64,000 nt of DNA from Yimella sp. cx-51 (GTDB lineage Bacteria > Actinomycetota > Actinomycetes > Actinomycetales > Dermatophilaceae), in NCBI RefSeq assembly GCF_017654605.1, contig NZ_CP072113.1:682001-746000 (forward strand), read 5' to 3'. The notes under the pieces are model-generated. The model did not search any database and was not told where the DNA came from. It was given only the letters and a program-made list of their open reading frames with translations. The translations under genes were made by a program, and so were the position numbers. This document shows positions 14,695-22,147 of the stretch, piece by piece (positions within the stretch are counted from its first letter, which is position 1; the number at the start of each line of letters is the position of its first letter).

Positions 14695-16284
14695 TCAGTC
14701 ATAGCGCGCCTCGATCCACCAGCCGTCGTCCGTGGCGAGGAGCAGCCAGGCCTCTCCGGAGTCGTCGACGATCTGAAACCTGTTGAGCGCCAACGGCTTC
14801 TGCCACCAATGCTGCCGCACCGGCCACGGGCCGTTCCACGCCACGACCTGCCGGGCGCGGGAGTCGTCATGGGCCGGACGCCAGGTGGCCGGTGCAGCTT
14901 CGAGGCCGCCTCGGGCATCGACCACGACAGGGTTGCCGCCTGCGTCGTGCACGAGGGCAGGCTGTGCGGAATCGAAGACCGTTGCCGGGCGCGGACCCGG
15001 AAGAGTGCCGGGCCAGGGACGATCGCGGGCGTCGTGGCGGGGAGGGGAGTCGCCCCACGGCCGGGTCGAGTGGCGTTCGTGCAGCAGGCGTCCGCCGGCG
15101 AGGGTTGCGCTGCGCACTGCACCGTGGCCGAGGTCGCGCTGCAAGGAGACGACCATCTGGGTGATGTGCTGGTCGGGACGCTCGCCCCAGAGGCCCGGTG
15201 CGTGGGCGGCCGCCTGCGTGGGTGATTCGGCGACGATCTCCACCACGGTCACTCCGTCGGAGCGGTCACTCCGGTGTGCGTGGGTGGCGAGATCTTCCAG
15301 TTGCCAGCGCACCCGTTCGGTGATGTCGTGCGTCGTGAACGGCCAGGCATGCCGCCAGGTGCGTTCGTGCAGATGCCCTGCCGAGGTGGTCAGGGTGATA
15401 CGCACTTCGTGACACACCAGTGAGCGGGTGCGCAGACGGTCGGTCAGGGTGGCCGCGATCGGTTCGCTGATCCTGGTGATCAGGGCGGCATCGTTGCTGG
15501 GGTGTTCGCAGACCGCCTGAACGGTGAAATCGTCCGGGATCGGATGGGTGGGCAGCACGGGGGAGTCTTCGCCCCAGGCGAGCTGGTGGGCGCGGCGTCC
15601 GGCCTCGCCGAATCGGGAATGCACCTGTGCGCGGGGTAGCTTCGCGAAAGCTCCAAGGTTGCGAATTCCCATGCGGCGCAGGGTTTCTGCCAGCGCTGGG
15701 TCGCCGACTGCGGCTGCGACGGTGGAGACGGGCAGGGTGCGCAGGAAGGCTGCAGTCTGGGGCGAGGGCAGGTTGGTGACCGGACAGTCGACGGTGGTGT
15801 TACGCGCCACTTGCTCGGCGAGGAACACCCCGTCAGCCACCGCCATGCGCACGTCGTCAAGGTGGAGTTCGGCCAGTTGGTCGAGCAGCAACTCGACCAC
15901 GGCGTCCTCACTGCCGTAGAAGCGGGCCGCTCCGGTGATGCGCACGGCGAGCGCACCCTGCTCGATGAGATGCACATGCGGGACGACCCGCTCGACTGCT
16001 TGCAGCACCGGAGCGAACCAGCGTTCGTCCACCGCAGGGTCGTGCGCGAGCACGGTGAGATCGGGGCAGCGGGTCTGGGCCTCCCGCAGGCGTAGGCCGA
16101 TGGTGACCGACTCGTCCTCAGCTTCGGGGGAAACCGCAATGACCCGACCTTTTGCGATCAACGCCAGCCGCGGTGGAGCGGCGCTGCCCAGCGAGCGCCG
16201 GGCGGCCTCGACCGGCCAGCTCGGGCACCAGAGCGCCAACGTGCGCGCAGGTGGCGCGGACGTCAGTGCGGGGGCCTTGGGCAT
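14695..16284 (-). CDS. imuB: ImuB, Y-family polymerase-like protein without catalytic acids
   Basis: Adaptor of the damage-induced mutasome; in the known family it bridges DnaE2, the beta clamp and ImuA'. It has the Y-family fold, but the catalytic positions are replaced: the N-terminal strand that normally carries an Asp reads LALWCPSWPVE, and the usual S-x-DE motif region reads HLIEQGALAVRI. It is therefore probably not an active polymerase. The start is uncertain: TTG 16314, ATG 16302 and ATG 16284 are in frame. I chose 16284 (529 aa) because the first two fall upstream of or inside a LexA-box-like site at 16295-16310. It is followed closely by dnaE2. Confidence 0.9.
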   Translation of the reverse strand: MPKAPALTSAPPARTLALWCPSWPVEAARRSLGSAAPPRLALIAKGRVIAVSPEAEDESVTIGLRLREAQTRCPDLTVLAHDPAVDERWFAPVLQAVERVVPHVHLIEQGALAVRITGAARFYGSEDAVVELLLDQLAELHLDDVRMAVADGVFLAEQVARNTTVDCPVTNLPSPQTAAFLRTLPVSTVAAAVGDPALAETLRRMGIRNLGAFAKLPRAQVHSRFGEAGRRAHQLAWGEDSPVLPTHPIPDDFTVQAVCEHPSNDAALITRISEPIAATLTDRLRTRSLVCHEVRITLTTSAGHLHERTWRHAWPFTTHDITERVRWQLEDLATHAHRSDRSDGVTVVEIVAESPTQAAAHAPGLWGERPDQHITQMVVSLQRDLGHGAVRSATLAGGRLLHERHSTRPWGDSPPRHDARDRPWPGTLPGPRPATVFDSAQPALVHDAGGNPVVVDARGGLEAAPATWRPAHDDSRARQVVAWNGPWPVRQHWWQKPLALNRFQIVDDSGEAWLLLATDDGWWIEARYD

Positions 16285-16294
16285 CTGCCGAGTA

Positions 16295-16310
16295 TCGAAC
16301 ATGTGTACGA
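16295..16310 (-). promoter_or_regulatory. LexA (SOS) box before imuB
   Basis: TCGAAC-ATGT-GTACGA matches the actinobacterial SOS consensus TCGAAC-N4-GTTCGA with one mismatch. It lies 10 bp upstream of the chosen imuB ATG and after the imuA' stop, so imuB-dnaE2 may have their own damage-inducible promoter. Confidence 0.75.
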
Positions 16311-16342
16311 ACAAGGCAAGTGGTGCTCGCGTTCGCCCGGAC

Positions 16343-16951
16343 TCACTCCAGGGGCGGCCATTGCACTGTTGCGCGGGTACTGCGATGGCCGCGAATTGCC
16401 TCGACGGTCAGTTCGCGCCCCAACAGGTGGCCGTGCCCGCAGGAGAGCCCGCGCCAGCGCGAGGAGAGAGTGCGCAGGACGGTTGCGCGCGGCCAGGCGT
16501 CTGCGACCAGGAGCACGGCGCCGCGATGGCGTAGGCGGGCTTCCAGGCGCGATCTGTTGGTGGGGGTGAGTGGCGGGGGTGCCGCGGCCATGACGATGTC
16601 GACGGCCTCGATCAGGGTCGATACAGCGTTGAGCCAGTCGTCCGGGGCGATCTTCGGCACTAGGATCAGGCGCTGTAGGTCGACTCCCCATTCGTCCGCA
16701 GATTCCAGGCCGAGATGGGGGAATCCTACTGCCCCGCACCAAGATTCAGATAACGATGCGCTCGCGAGCAAGCCGATGCCGAGCGTGGTGCCACCCAGGA
16801 ACCCGTAGACCGATCCGGGCCGCAGGCGGTTGCCGATCGCCGGCTGCAGGGCAGGGTGCACCGGGTGGTGGCGCCCGCCGGACTCGGTCGAGCGCAACTG
16901 TCTGCGTAGCCCCTCCAGCACCTCGGCGGGATTTTCGGTGGCGATGCTCAT
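16343..16951 (-). CDS. imuA': ImuA', RecA-like mutasome accessory protein
   Basis: Small protein (202 aa) placed directly before imuB-dnaE2, as in other actinobacteria, where it is needed for induced mutagenesis. It has weak RecA-fold likeness; I see no clear Walker A motif, and the Gly-rich segment near residues 50-60 (GSVYGFLGGTTLG) may be the decayed equivalent. The start is ATG 16951 (MSIATENPAEVL); the in-frame TTG at 16987 would place the LexA box inside the gene. The name rests on context and family knowledge more than on motifs. Confidence 0.82.
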   Translation of the reverse strand: MSIATENPAEVLEGLRRQLRSTESGGRHHPVHPALQPAIGNRLRPGSVYGFLGGTTLGIGLLASASLSESWCGAVGFPHLGLESADEWGVDLQRLILVPKIAPDDWLNAVSTLIEAVDIVMAAAPPPLTPTNRSRLEARLRHRGAVLLVADAWPRATVLRTLSSRWRGLSCGHGHLLGRELTVEAIRGHRSTRATVQWPPLE

Positions 16952-16961
16952 GCATCCAGCA

Positions 16962-16977
16962 TCGAACATTCGTTCGA
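16962..16977 (-). promoter_or_regulatory. perfect LexA (SOS) box before imuA'
   Basis: TCGAAC-ATTC-GTTCGA is an exact match to the actinobacterial SOS consensus and is palindromic. It ends 10 bp before the imuA' ATG and lies 57 bp before the divergent phosphoribosyltransferase start, so it could affect both. Confidence 0.92.
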
Positions 16978-17033
16978 ATAATGGCAAGTGGGCCGCTCAT
17001 CGATTGGTCAGGCCTCGGTGGCAGGATCGTGCC

Positions 17034-17513
17034 ATGAGCAACGAACGTGAAGTGCTGACCTACGAAGACTTCGGCCGGGCAGTGCGCGAGGTCGCGCAGA
17101 ACATCGTAGATTCAGGCTTCGAGCCCGACATGGTGCTCTCGATCGCCCGGGGTGGCCTGCCCTTCGGTGGGGCTCTGGGTTACGCACTCGACCTGAAGAA
17201 TGTCTCGGTCGTGAATGTCGAGTTCTACACCGGCGTCGATCAGCGGCTGGACGTGCCGATCATGCTGCCGCCCACCCCTGCTGCGGTCGACCTGTCAGGC
17301 ATGAAGGTGCTCGTCGTCGACGATGTCGCCGATACCGGCAAGACCTTGAAACTGGTGCAGGAGTTCGTTGCCGATCACGTGGCTGAGTCGCGGATCGCGT
17401 GCATCTACGAGAAGTCGCGCACGATCGTGAGCTGCGATTACGTCTGGAAGTACACCGACCAGTGGATCGACTTCCCCTGGTCAAGCCAGCTACCGGTCAC
17501 CGCGTCTCGCTGA
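17034..17513 (+). CDS. purine-type phosphoribosyltransferase
   Basis: A 159-aa type I phosphoribosyltransferase. The PRPP-binding motif VLVVDDVADTGKTL is at residues 92-105, and IARGGLPFGG at 37-46 is the usual pyrophosphate-binding loop. The length and motifs fit xanthine or hypoxanthine-guanine salvage enzymes of the Gpt kind, but the base specificity cannot be fixed from sequence. It starts at ATG 17034, divergent from imuA', and ends at a hairpin shared with the convergent ferritin gene. Confidence 0.85.
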   Translation: MSNEREVLTYEDFGRAVREVAQNIVDSGFEPDMVLSIARGGLPFGGALGYALDLKNVSVVNVEFYTGVDQRLDVPIMLPPTPAAVDLSGMKVLVVDDVADTGKTLKLVQEFVADHVAESRIACIYEKSRTIVSCDYVWKYTDQWIDFPWSSQLPVTASR

Positions 17514-17524
17514 ACAACAAAGCC

Positions 17525-17558
17525 GAACGGCGCCACCCTGACGAGGGTGGCGCCGTTC
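17525..17558. terminator. bidirectional hairpin between phosphoribosyltransferase and ferritin genes
   Basis: GAACGGCGCCACCCT and AGGGTGGCGCCGTTC form a perfect 15-bp stem with a 4-nt loop. It lies between two convergent stop codons; the T-run is weak on both sides. Confidence 0.75.
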
Positions 17559-17576
17559 GTCACTCAGATTCGGTGA

Positions 17577-18086
17577 TCAGGCCTCGGTGCTCGTGGCCGG
17601 GCGCTTGCCGAGTTCCTCGTCCAGGCGCAGCAGGCCCGGGCCGTCGTCCTTGATCAACTTCACCCGACCGATGATCTCGCTGACGGTCGCCTCTTCCTCC
17701 ACCTGCTCCTCCAGGAACCAGTTGAGCAGCGGGCGGGAGTCGAGGTCGCCCTCCTTATCGGCCGCGCGGTAGAGCTCGCGGATGGCTGCGGAGACCCGCT
17801 CCTCGTGCTTGAGCGAGGCCTCGAACGCGTCCAGCACGGACTCGACCTTGACTGCTGGAGCCGCGATCGCGCCGATCTCGGCGTGGTTGCCGCGGTCGGA
17901 GACGTGATCGATGAACTTGTTGGCGTGGACGATCTCCTCGTCCGCCTGGTGGCGCAACCAGGCGGCCATGCCGGGAAGATCCATCTCGTCCAGCTTGATG
18001 GCGAGCTGGCGATACACGATGGAGGCTTCGAATTCGAGGGTGATCTGCTGGTTGAATGCCTGCTCCAGGCTCTCGCTCATCTTCAT
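17577..18086 (-). CDS. ferritin
   Basis: Iron-storage protein that oxidises Fe(II) and stores it as a mineral inside a 24-subunit shell. At 169 aa it is an all-helical ferritin of the non-haem type (like mycobacterial BfrB). Ferroxidase ligands are visible as Glu18, Glu51 and His54, with Tyr25 nearby and an acidic EEQVEEE stretch in the fourth helix region. The start may be ATG 18086 or the ATG two codons later. It probably forms a single-gene unit between a shared terminator and a palindromic repeat. Confidence 0.93.
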   Translation of the reverse strand: MKMSESLEQAFNQQITLEFEASIVYRQLAIKLDEMDLPGMAAWLRHQADEEIVHANKFIDHVSDRGNHAEIGAIAAPAVKVESVLDAFEASLKHEERVSAAIRELYRAADKEGDLDSRPLLNWFLEEQVEEEATVSEIIGRVKLIKDDGPGLLRLDEELGKRPATSTEA

Positions 18087-18160
18087 GGCACGAGCCTAAC
18101 CAGCCACATCGCCAGTAATTCGCCGAAGGCTGCCCTTATGCACCCGTCCGGGTGGTTGCT

Positions 18161-18227
18161 CGCACAAACCGGACGCAAAATCGACGCTGTTGGTGCTCGA
18201 GCGTGCGATATGCGTCCGGTTTGTGCG
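18161..18227. repeat. palindromic intergenic repeat, copy 1
   Basis: Perfect 17-bp inverted arms CGCACAAACCGGACGCA (18161-18177) and their complement (18211-18227), with a 33-nt loop. The core ACAAACCGGACGCA/TGCGTCCGGTTTGT recurs in the palindrome at 25191-25284. It lies upstream of the ferritin start and just past the 3' end of the AMIN-like gene, so it could also act as that gene's terminator. Confidence 0.8.
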
Positions 18228-18236
18228 GATTTCAGC

Positions 18237-18794
18237 TCACCAGCTGTTGACGACGTCGACCACCAGGCGTTGTCCGCCGTCGGCGTTGTTCAGCACGAAG
18301 GCCTGCATCGGCAGGCGTCCGCGCATCCCGATGAAGAACTGCGTCTGACCCTCGAAGGATGCGCCGTAGGCGATCTGCTTGAAGTTGAAATAGCCGGCCA
18401 CGTTCGCCACTTCCATGCGGTTGGCCGGACGGTAGGTCGGCCAGCCGGTGTTGGTGTAGGCGGGTGCCTTGGCGATCACCTGCAGCACGGCATTGCCGCG
18501 TAGGCGCAGCACCTGACCGGTGGGGTCGACGACCGCCTGGCTCACGTAGCGCACGTCGTAGCCGGTCGATCCACTGCCGCGGCCGAGGTCGATCACCATC
18601 CGTTCGAAGCATCCGTGCTGGCCGACACGCACGGCGTTGACGGTGCGGGTGGTCATCGGTGCGGAGGTCTTGGGCAGCGATCCCCAGGGAGCCGTGCAGG
18701 CTGTCGCGTGCGCCGCGTCGGTCGTGATCGGAGCGATCGTGAGGACGGCCAGAGTGGTCGTCGCGGACGCCAGAACGGCGAGAGTTCTCTTCAT
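18237..18794 (-). CDS. exported AMIN-like domain protein
   Basis: 185-aa secreted protein of unknown role. The start is ATG 18794, preceded by AAGGGGAA; a longer frame upstream lacks protein character. The signal peptide is clear: MKRT, a hydrophobic core, and a likely AHA-TA cleavage near residue 32. The mature part (CTAPWG, VRVGQHGCFERMVIDL, GYDVRYV) resembles actinobacterial proteins described as AMIN-like, a beta-rich fold tied to the cell envelope. Two cysteines may form a disulphide. It is divergent from the CoA transferase gene. Confidence 0.8.
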   Translation of the reverse strand: MKRTLAVLASATTTLAVLTIAPITTDAAHATACTAPWGSLPKTSAPMTTRTVNAVRVGQHGCFERMVIDLGRGSGSTGYDVRYVSQAVVDPTGQVLRLRGNAVLQVIAKAPAYTNTGWPTYRPANRMEVANVAGYFNFKQIAYGASFEGQTQFFIGMRGRLPMQAFVLNNADGGQRLVVDVVNSW

Positions 18795-18979
18795 GATGTT
18801 CCCCTTGCGGAAAGTAGCGCGAACCCCTTTCGCGCTGTTGTTGATAGTCCTCCTGGATGGGCACACCGGCAAGAGTTTTCTCGTACCGTCACTCAAGAGT
18901 GATCTGCTCGTGACCTGGGCTTTGCTTCATGTGTCGCCCCGTCGCACCTGCCTGCACGTTGTCGTGGCAGGCTCCACGC

Positions 18980-19822
18980 ATGGACGATGTGCAACTCCCG
19001 TTGGCCGGGGTTCGGGTGGTCAGTATCGCCACCAATCTGCCTGGTCCGGCCGCCGCGCACCGGCTGCAGTTGCTCGGTGCACAGGTCACCAAGGTGGAGC
19101 CGCCGGCAGGTGATCTGTTGGCAGCCGCCGCGCCGGCGTACTACACAAAATTGTCACAAGGCCAAGAAGTAATCGTCGTCGACCTGAAGACTGCTGCAGG
19201 TCGAGAGCAACTCGACGCGCTCCTGCAGGACGCCGAGTTGTTCATCACGTCCAACCGGCCGACGGCGCTGGCCAAGCTGGGCCTTGACTGGTCGTCCTTG
19301 AGTGCTCGCCATCCCGGGCTCTCACAGGTTGCGATCGTCGGTCATCCCGGAGTTGCTGCCGACGTCCCAGGCCATGACCTGACCTACCAGGCTCACGCCG
19401 GGACGCTCCAACCGCCTTTGTTGCCAACCGTTCTCGTCGCTGACCTGGCCGGAGCCGAGCGGGCGGTCGCGGAGGCAGTCACCGCACTCCACATTGCCGC
19501 CCGGACGGGTGTGGGTAGCTATCGGGAGGTCGCGCTCAGCGATGTCGCCACCGACTTGGCGCAGCCTGCCAAGCACGGTATGACCACTCCGGGCGGCTTC
19601 ATCGGGGGAGTGCTGCCGCAGTACGGCATCTACGCCGCCGCTGAAGGCTGGGTCGCGCTCGCCGCCTTGGAGCCGCACTTCTGGGCGGCCTTCCTGGAGG
19701 CGTCCCGAGTGGATGGCAGCCGCGAATCATTGGAGGCATTCTTCGCCTGCCGAACGGCCAGGGACTGGGAACACTGGGCGCACGAGCGCGGGCTGCCGCT
19801 CGCGGCAGTTCGCGCGCCCTAG
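18980..19822 (+). CDS. CaiB/BaiF (family III) CoA transferase, short form
   Basis: The N-terminus (PLAGVRVVSIATNLPGPAAA) and VTKVEPPAGD give the family signature of CoA transferases and racemases such as alpha-methylacyl-CoA racemase. It has 280 aa, whereas members usually have 350-400, so part of the second lobe is missing or reduced. The conserved stretch VIVVDLKTAAGREQLDALL matches the usual DLK region. The start at ATG 18980 is chosen because the family signature follows it. The substrate is unknown and activity is uncertain because of the length. Confidence 0.75.
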   Translation: MDDVQLPLAGVRVVSIATNLPGPAAAHRLQLLGAQVTKVEPPAGDLLAAAAPAYYTKLSQGQEVIVVDLKTAAGREQLDALLQDAELFITSNRPTALAKLGLDWSSLSARHPGLSQVAIVGHPGVAADVPGHDLTYQAHAGTLQPPLLPTVLVADLAGAERAVAEAVTALHIAARTGVGSYREVALSDVATDLAQPAKHGMTTPGGFIGGVLPQYGIYAAAEGWVALAALEPHFWAAFLEASRVDGSRESLEAFFACRTARDWEHWAHERGLPLAAVRAP

Positions 19823-19836
19823 CGTTTGAACGCCCG

Positions 19837-20547
19837 TCAGGCCTCGGACGGTGGCAGGACGTCCTGCTGCGAGGGCAGCTGATCCTGGCGCACGATGCCG
19901 ACCGGGCAGGTCATGCCGTTGGGTCCGTGGTTGCAGTAGCCGCCGGGGTTCTTGTGGAGGTACTGCTGGTGGTAGCCCTCGGCGTAGTAGAAGGTGCCGG
20001 CGTCCTGCGCTGAACGAAGCTCGGTGCTGATGTCGCCGAAACCGTTGTCGTGCAACACCTTCTGGAAGGCCTCGCGCGTCTGCCGCGCAGCCTGCTCCTG
20101 CTCCGGGGTGGTCCAGTAGATCGCCGAGCGGTACTGGGTGCCGACGTCGTTGCCCTGCCGGTTGGCCGTGGTGGGATCGTGGTTTTCCCAGAACTCCTTC
20201 AGCAGGAACTCCGGCGAAGTCTTGGCCGGGTCGTAGGCGACCAGCACCGCTTCGGTGTGGCCGGTGCGCCCCGTGCAGGTCTCTTCGTAGGTGGGATTGG
20301 GCGTGAACCCGCCCATGTAACCGACCGCCGTGGTGACCACTCCGGGCAGTTTCCAGAAGATCCGCTCCGCGCCCCAGAAGCAGCCCATGGCGACGTACAT
20401 CACCTGCGTGCCGTCCGGCCACGAGCCGTGCAGCGAGGTGCCGAGCACCTCGTGGGTCTCGGGGATGCCGGGGAGGGTCTGCGCGCGTCCGGGCGGTGCC
20501 TCATCGGCGGTGACCATGGTCGTGGGACGTCCGAAGCCGAAGATCAT
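19837..20547 (-). CDS. msrA: peptide-methionine (S)-S-oxide reductase
   Basis: Repairs oxidised methionine (S-form) in proteins using thioredoxin. The active-site motif GCFWG is at residues 55-59 with catalytic Cys56. The C-terminus has further cysteines ([16 protein letters not shown]) fit for recycling disulphides. It has 236 aa from ATG 20547 ([10 protein letters not shown], the usual actinobacterial start); another ATG lies three codons earlier. A hairpin separates it from the monooxygenase gene upstream on the same strand. Confidence 0.95.
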   Translation of the reverse strand: MIFGFGRPTTMVTADEAPPGRAQTLPGIPETHEVLGTSLHGSWPDGTQVMYVAMGCFWGAERIFWKLPGVVTTAVGYMGGFTPNPTYEETCTGRTGHTEAVLVAYDPAKTSPEFLLKEFWENHDPTTANRQGNDVGTQYRSAIYWTTPEQEQAARQTREAFQKVLHDNGFGDISTELRSAQDAGTFYYAEGYHQQYLHKNPGGYCNHGPNGMTCPVGIVRQDQLPSQQDVLPPSEA

Positions 20548-20561
20548 GCTCTGCACAACGA

Positions 20562-20594
20562 CGAACCGCCCAGGATGCTTCCCTGGGCGGTTCG
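20562..20594. terminator. hairpin between the monooxygenase gene and msrA
   Basis: CGAACCGCCCAGG and CCTGGGCGGTTCG form a perfect 13-bp stem with a 7-nt loop, just after the monooxygenase stop and before msrA (both minus). It is probably the terminator of the former, though without a strong U-run. Confidence 0.65.
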
Positions 20595-20615
20595 TCGGCT
20601 TTGTGTCGAAGTGAT

Positions 20616-20936
20616 TCAGGAGGGGGACACCTCACCCATCTCGTCCCAACCGGAGCCCTCGACCTGACGGGAGACGATGCGCGGTGTCTCGGCGACCGCC
20701 TGCCCCATCTCCTGGGTGGCCTTCTTGAAGTGCTCGCTGTTGACGTGCGGCTCGGCGCCGTCGTCGGTGAACGCCTCCACCAGCACGAAGGTGTCGGGCT
20801 CCTCGACGCTGCGCGACCACTCGAACCACAGGTTGCCGGGCTCCTTGCGGGTCGCCTCGGTGAAGTCGTGCACCAGGTCGAGCCAGCGGTCGGTCCACTC
20901 CGGCTTGGTCTTGAATTTCACCACGATGAAGTACAT
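20616..20936 (-). CDS. antibiotic biosynthesis monooxygenase (ABM) family protein
   Basis: 106-aa dimeric alpha/beta-barrel protein of the ABM/YgiN kind ([42 protein letters not shown]). Members include cofactor-free monooxygenases and quinol oxygenases; many have no known substrate. The ATG at 20936 is the obvious start, since the upstream part of the open frame has no family character. It is divergent from the acetyltransferase gene. Confidence 0.85.
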   Translation of the reverse strand: MYFIVVKFKTKPEWTDRWLDLVHDFTEATRKEPGNLWFEWSRSVEEPDTFVLVEAFTDDGAEPHVNSEHFKKATQEMGQAVAETPRIVSRQVEGSGWDEMGEVSPS

Positions 20937-21101
20937 GTCGGTGCCCTCTCTTTGTCGTGCAGTGTGGAGATCGATCTTGTGCGCTGACGCCAGGCGCGTC
21001 AAACCACGACGTGGAGAAGGGATCGAAGGCATCGCTGCTGCGCCGGGCAGTGGTGCCAAATCTGGTTGCTCGCGCCCGGTGGAACCGGAGATCGTGGACC
21101 C

Positions 21102-22127
21102 ATGACAGTGACTGTTCGACCCATTGATCTGCTCTCCGACGACGTCCTTGCTCAGCAGTGGATCGACGTCCAAGCACGCAGCGGTGCGGCCGACTGGGGC
21201 GCCGAGCATTCCGCGTGGACCCTCGCCGAAGTGCAGGGCCGCCGCCGAGGCACCGGGTACGCGTTCGAGGATTTCGTGGCGATCGACGGCGAGCAGGTCA
21301 TCGGGATGGCCGCGATCGCGATGCCGTTGCGCGACAACGAGCACCTCGGACTCCTGATGTTGCATGTCGACCCGGAACACCGGCGGTCAGGTGTGGGCAC
21401 CGCCCTGGCTGAGTCGGCGCTGAATGCATTGCGTGAGGCCGGCCGCACCACGGTGCAGGCTGAGACCGAAATCCCTTCCAGCGCAGTCGAATCCGGCGGA
21501 CCGAAGTTTGCGCAACGGTTCGGATTCACCTGCGTCCAGAAACTCCTTCGCAGCGCGATGCCGCTGCCCGGTGACCGACGCCGACTCGAACAACTTGCCG
21601 CAGGCGACGGGATCGAGGACGCCGCTGCCTTCCGGCTCGACTGGCGGATCGACGAGATCCCGGACGATTGGCTGCCGAGCCTCGCGCTGCTCGAACAACG
21701 GATGAGCACCGATGCTCCGCAGGGTGGCATGACGGTCGAGGAAGAGGCGTGGACGCCCGAGCGCGTCCGCGAGAACCTCGACTGGGCGCTGGAGGCCGGG
21801 CGGCGCATCGTCCAAGCGGTCGCCTTCGAGGGCGAGATGATGGTCGGCTTCACCCAGATCGAAGTCTCGCAGGACACCCCGGGCCTCGGTTACCAGCAGG
21901 ACACGCTGGTGCTGCGAGAAGCGCGGGGCAACGGGCTCGGGCTGCGTTTGAAAGCGCTCGCTGCGCTGACGGTGATGGACCACCTGCCGCAGGTCACCCG
22001 CGTCCGCACCTGGAACGCCGACGACAACAAACACATGCTCGCCGTCAACACCGATCTGGGTTACGGGCGGGAAGGAGTGCTGCAGGTGTGGGAGCGCGGG
22101 CTCGACGGGTGGTCAGGCACGGCCTGA
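21102..22127 (+). CDS. double-GNAT acetyltransferase
   Basis: 341 aa with two GNAT halves. The first carries a standard acetyl-CoA loop (LHVDPEHRRSGVGTALAE, about residues 88-105). The second, near 240-320, has LVLREARGNGLGLRLK in the same place. Tandem GNATs in actinobacteria include mycothiol synthase (MshD) and several of unknown substrate; I cannot assign this one. The start at ATG 21102 follows GGAACCGGAG. It ends 20 nt before glyS and may share its transcript. Confidence 0.82.
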   Translation: MTVTVRPIDLLSDDVLAQQWIDVQARSGAADWGAEHSAWTLAEVQGRRRGTGYAFEDFVAIDGEQVIGMAAIAMPLRDNEHLGLLMLHVDPEHRRSGVGTALAESALNALREAGRTTVQAETEIPSSAVESGGPKFAQRFGFTCVQKLLRSAMPLPGDRRRLEQLAAGDGIEDAAAFRLDWRIDEIPDDWLPSLALLEQRMSTDAPQGGMTVEEEAWTPERVRENLDWALEAGRRIVQAVAFEGEMMVGFTQIEVSQDTPGLGYQQDTLVLREARGNGLGLRLKALAALTVMDHLPQVTRVRTWNADDNKHMLAVNTDLGYGREGVLQVWERGLDGWSGTA

Positions 22128-22147
22128 AGTCTCGATAACCTTGGGCG

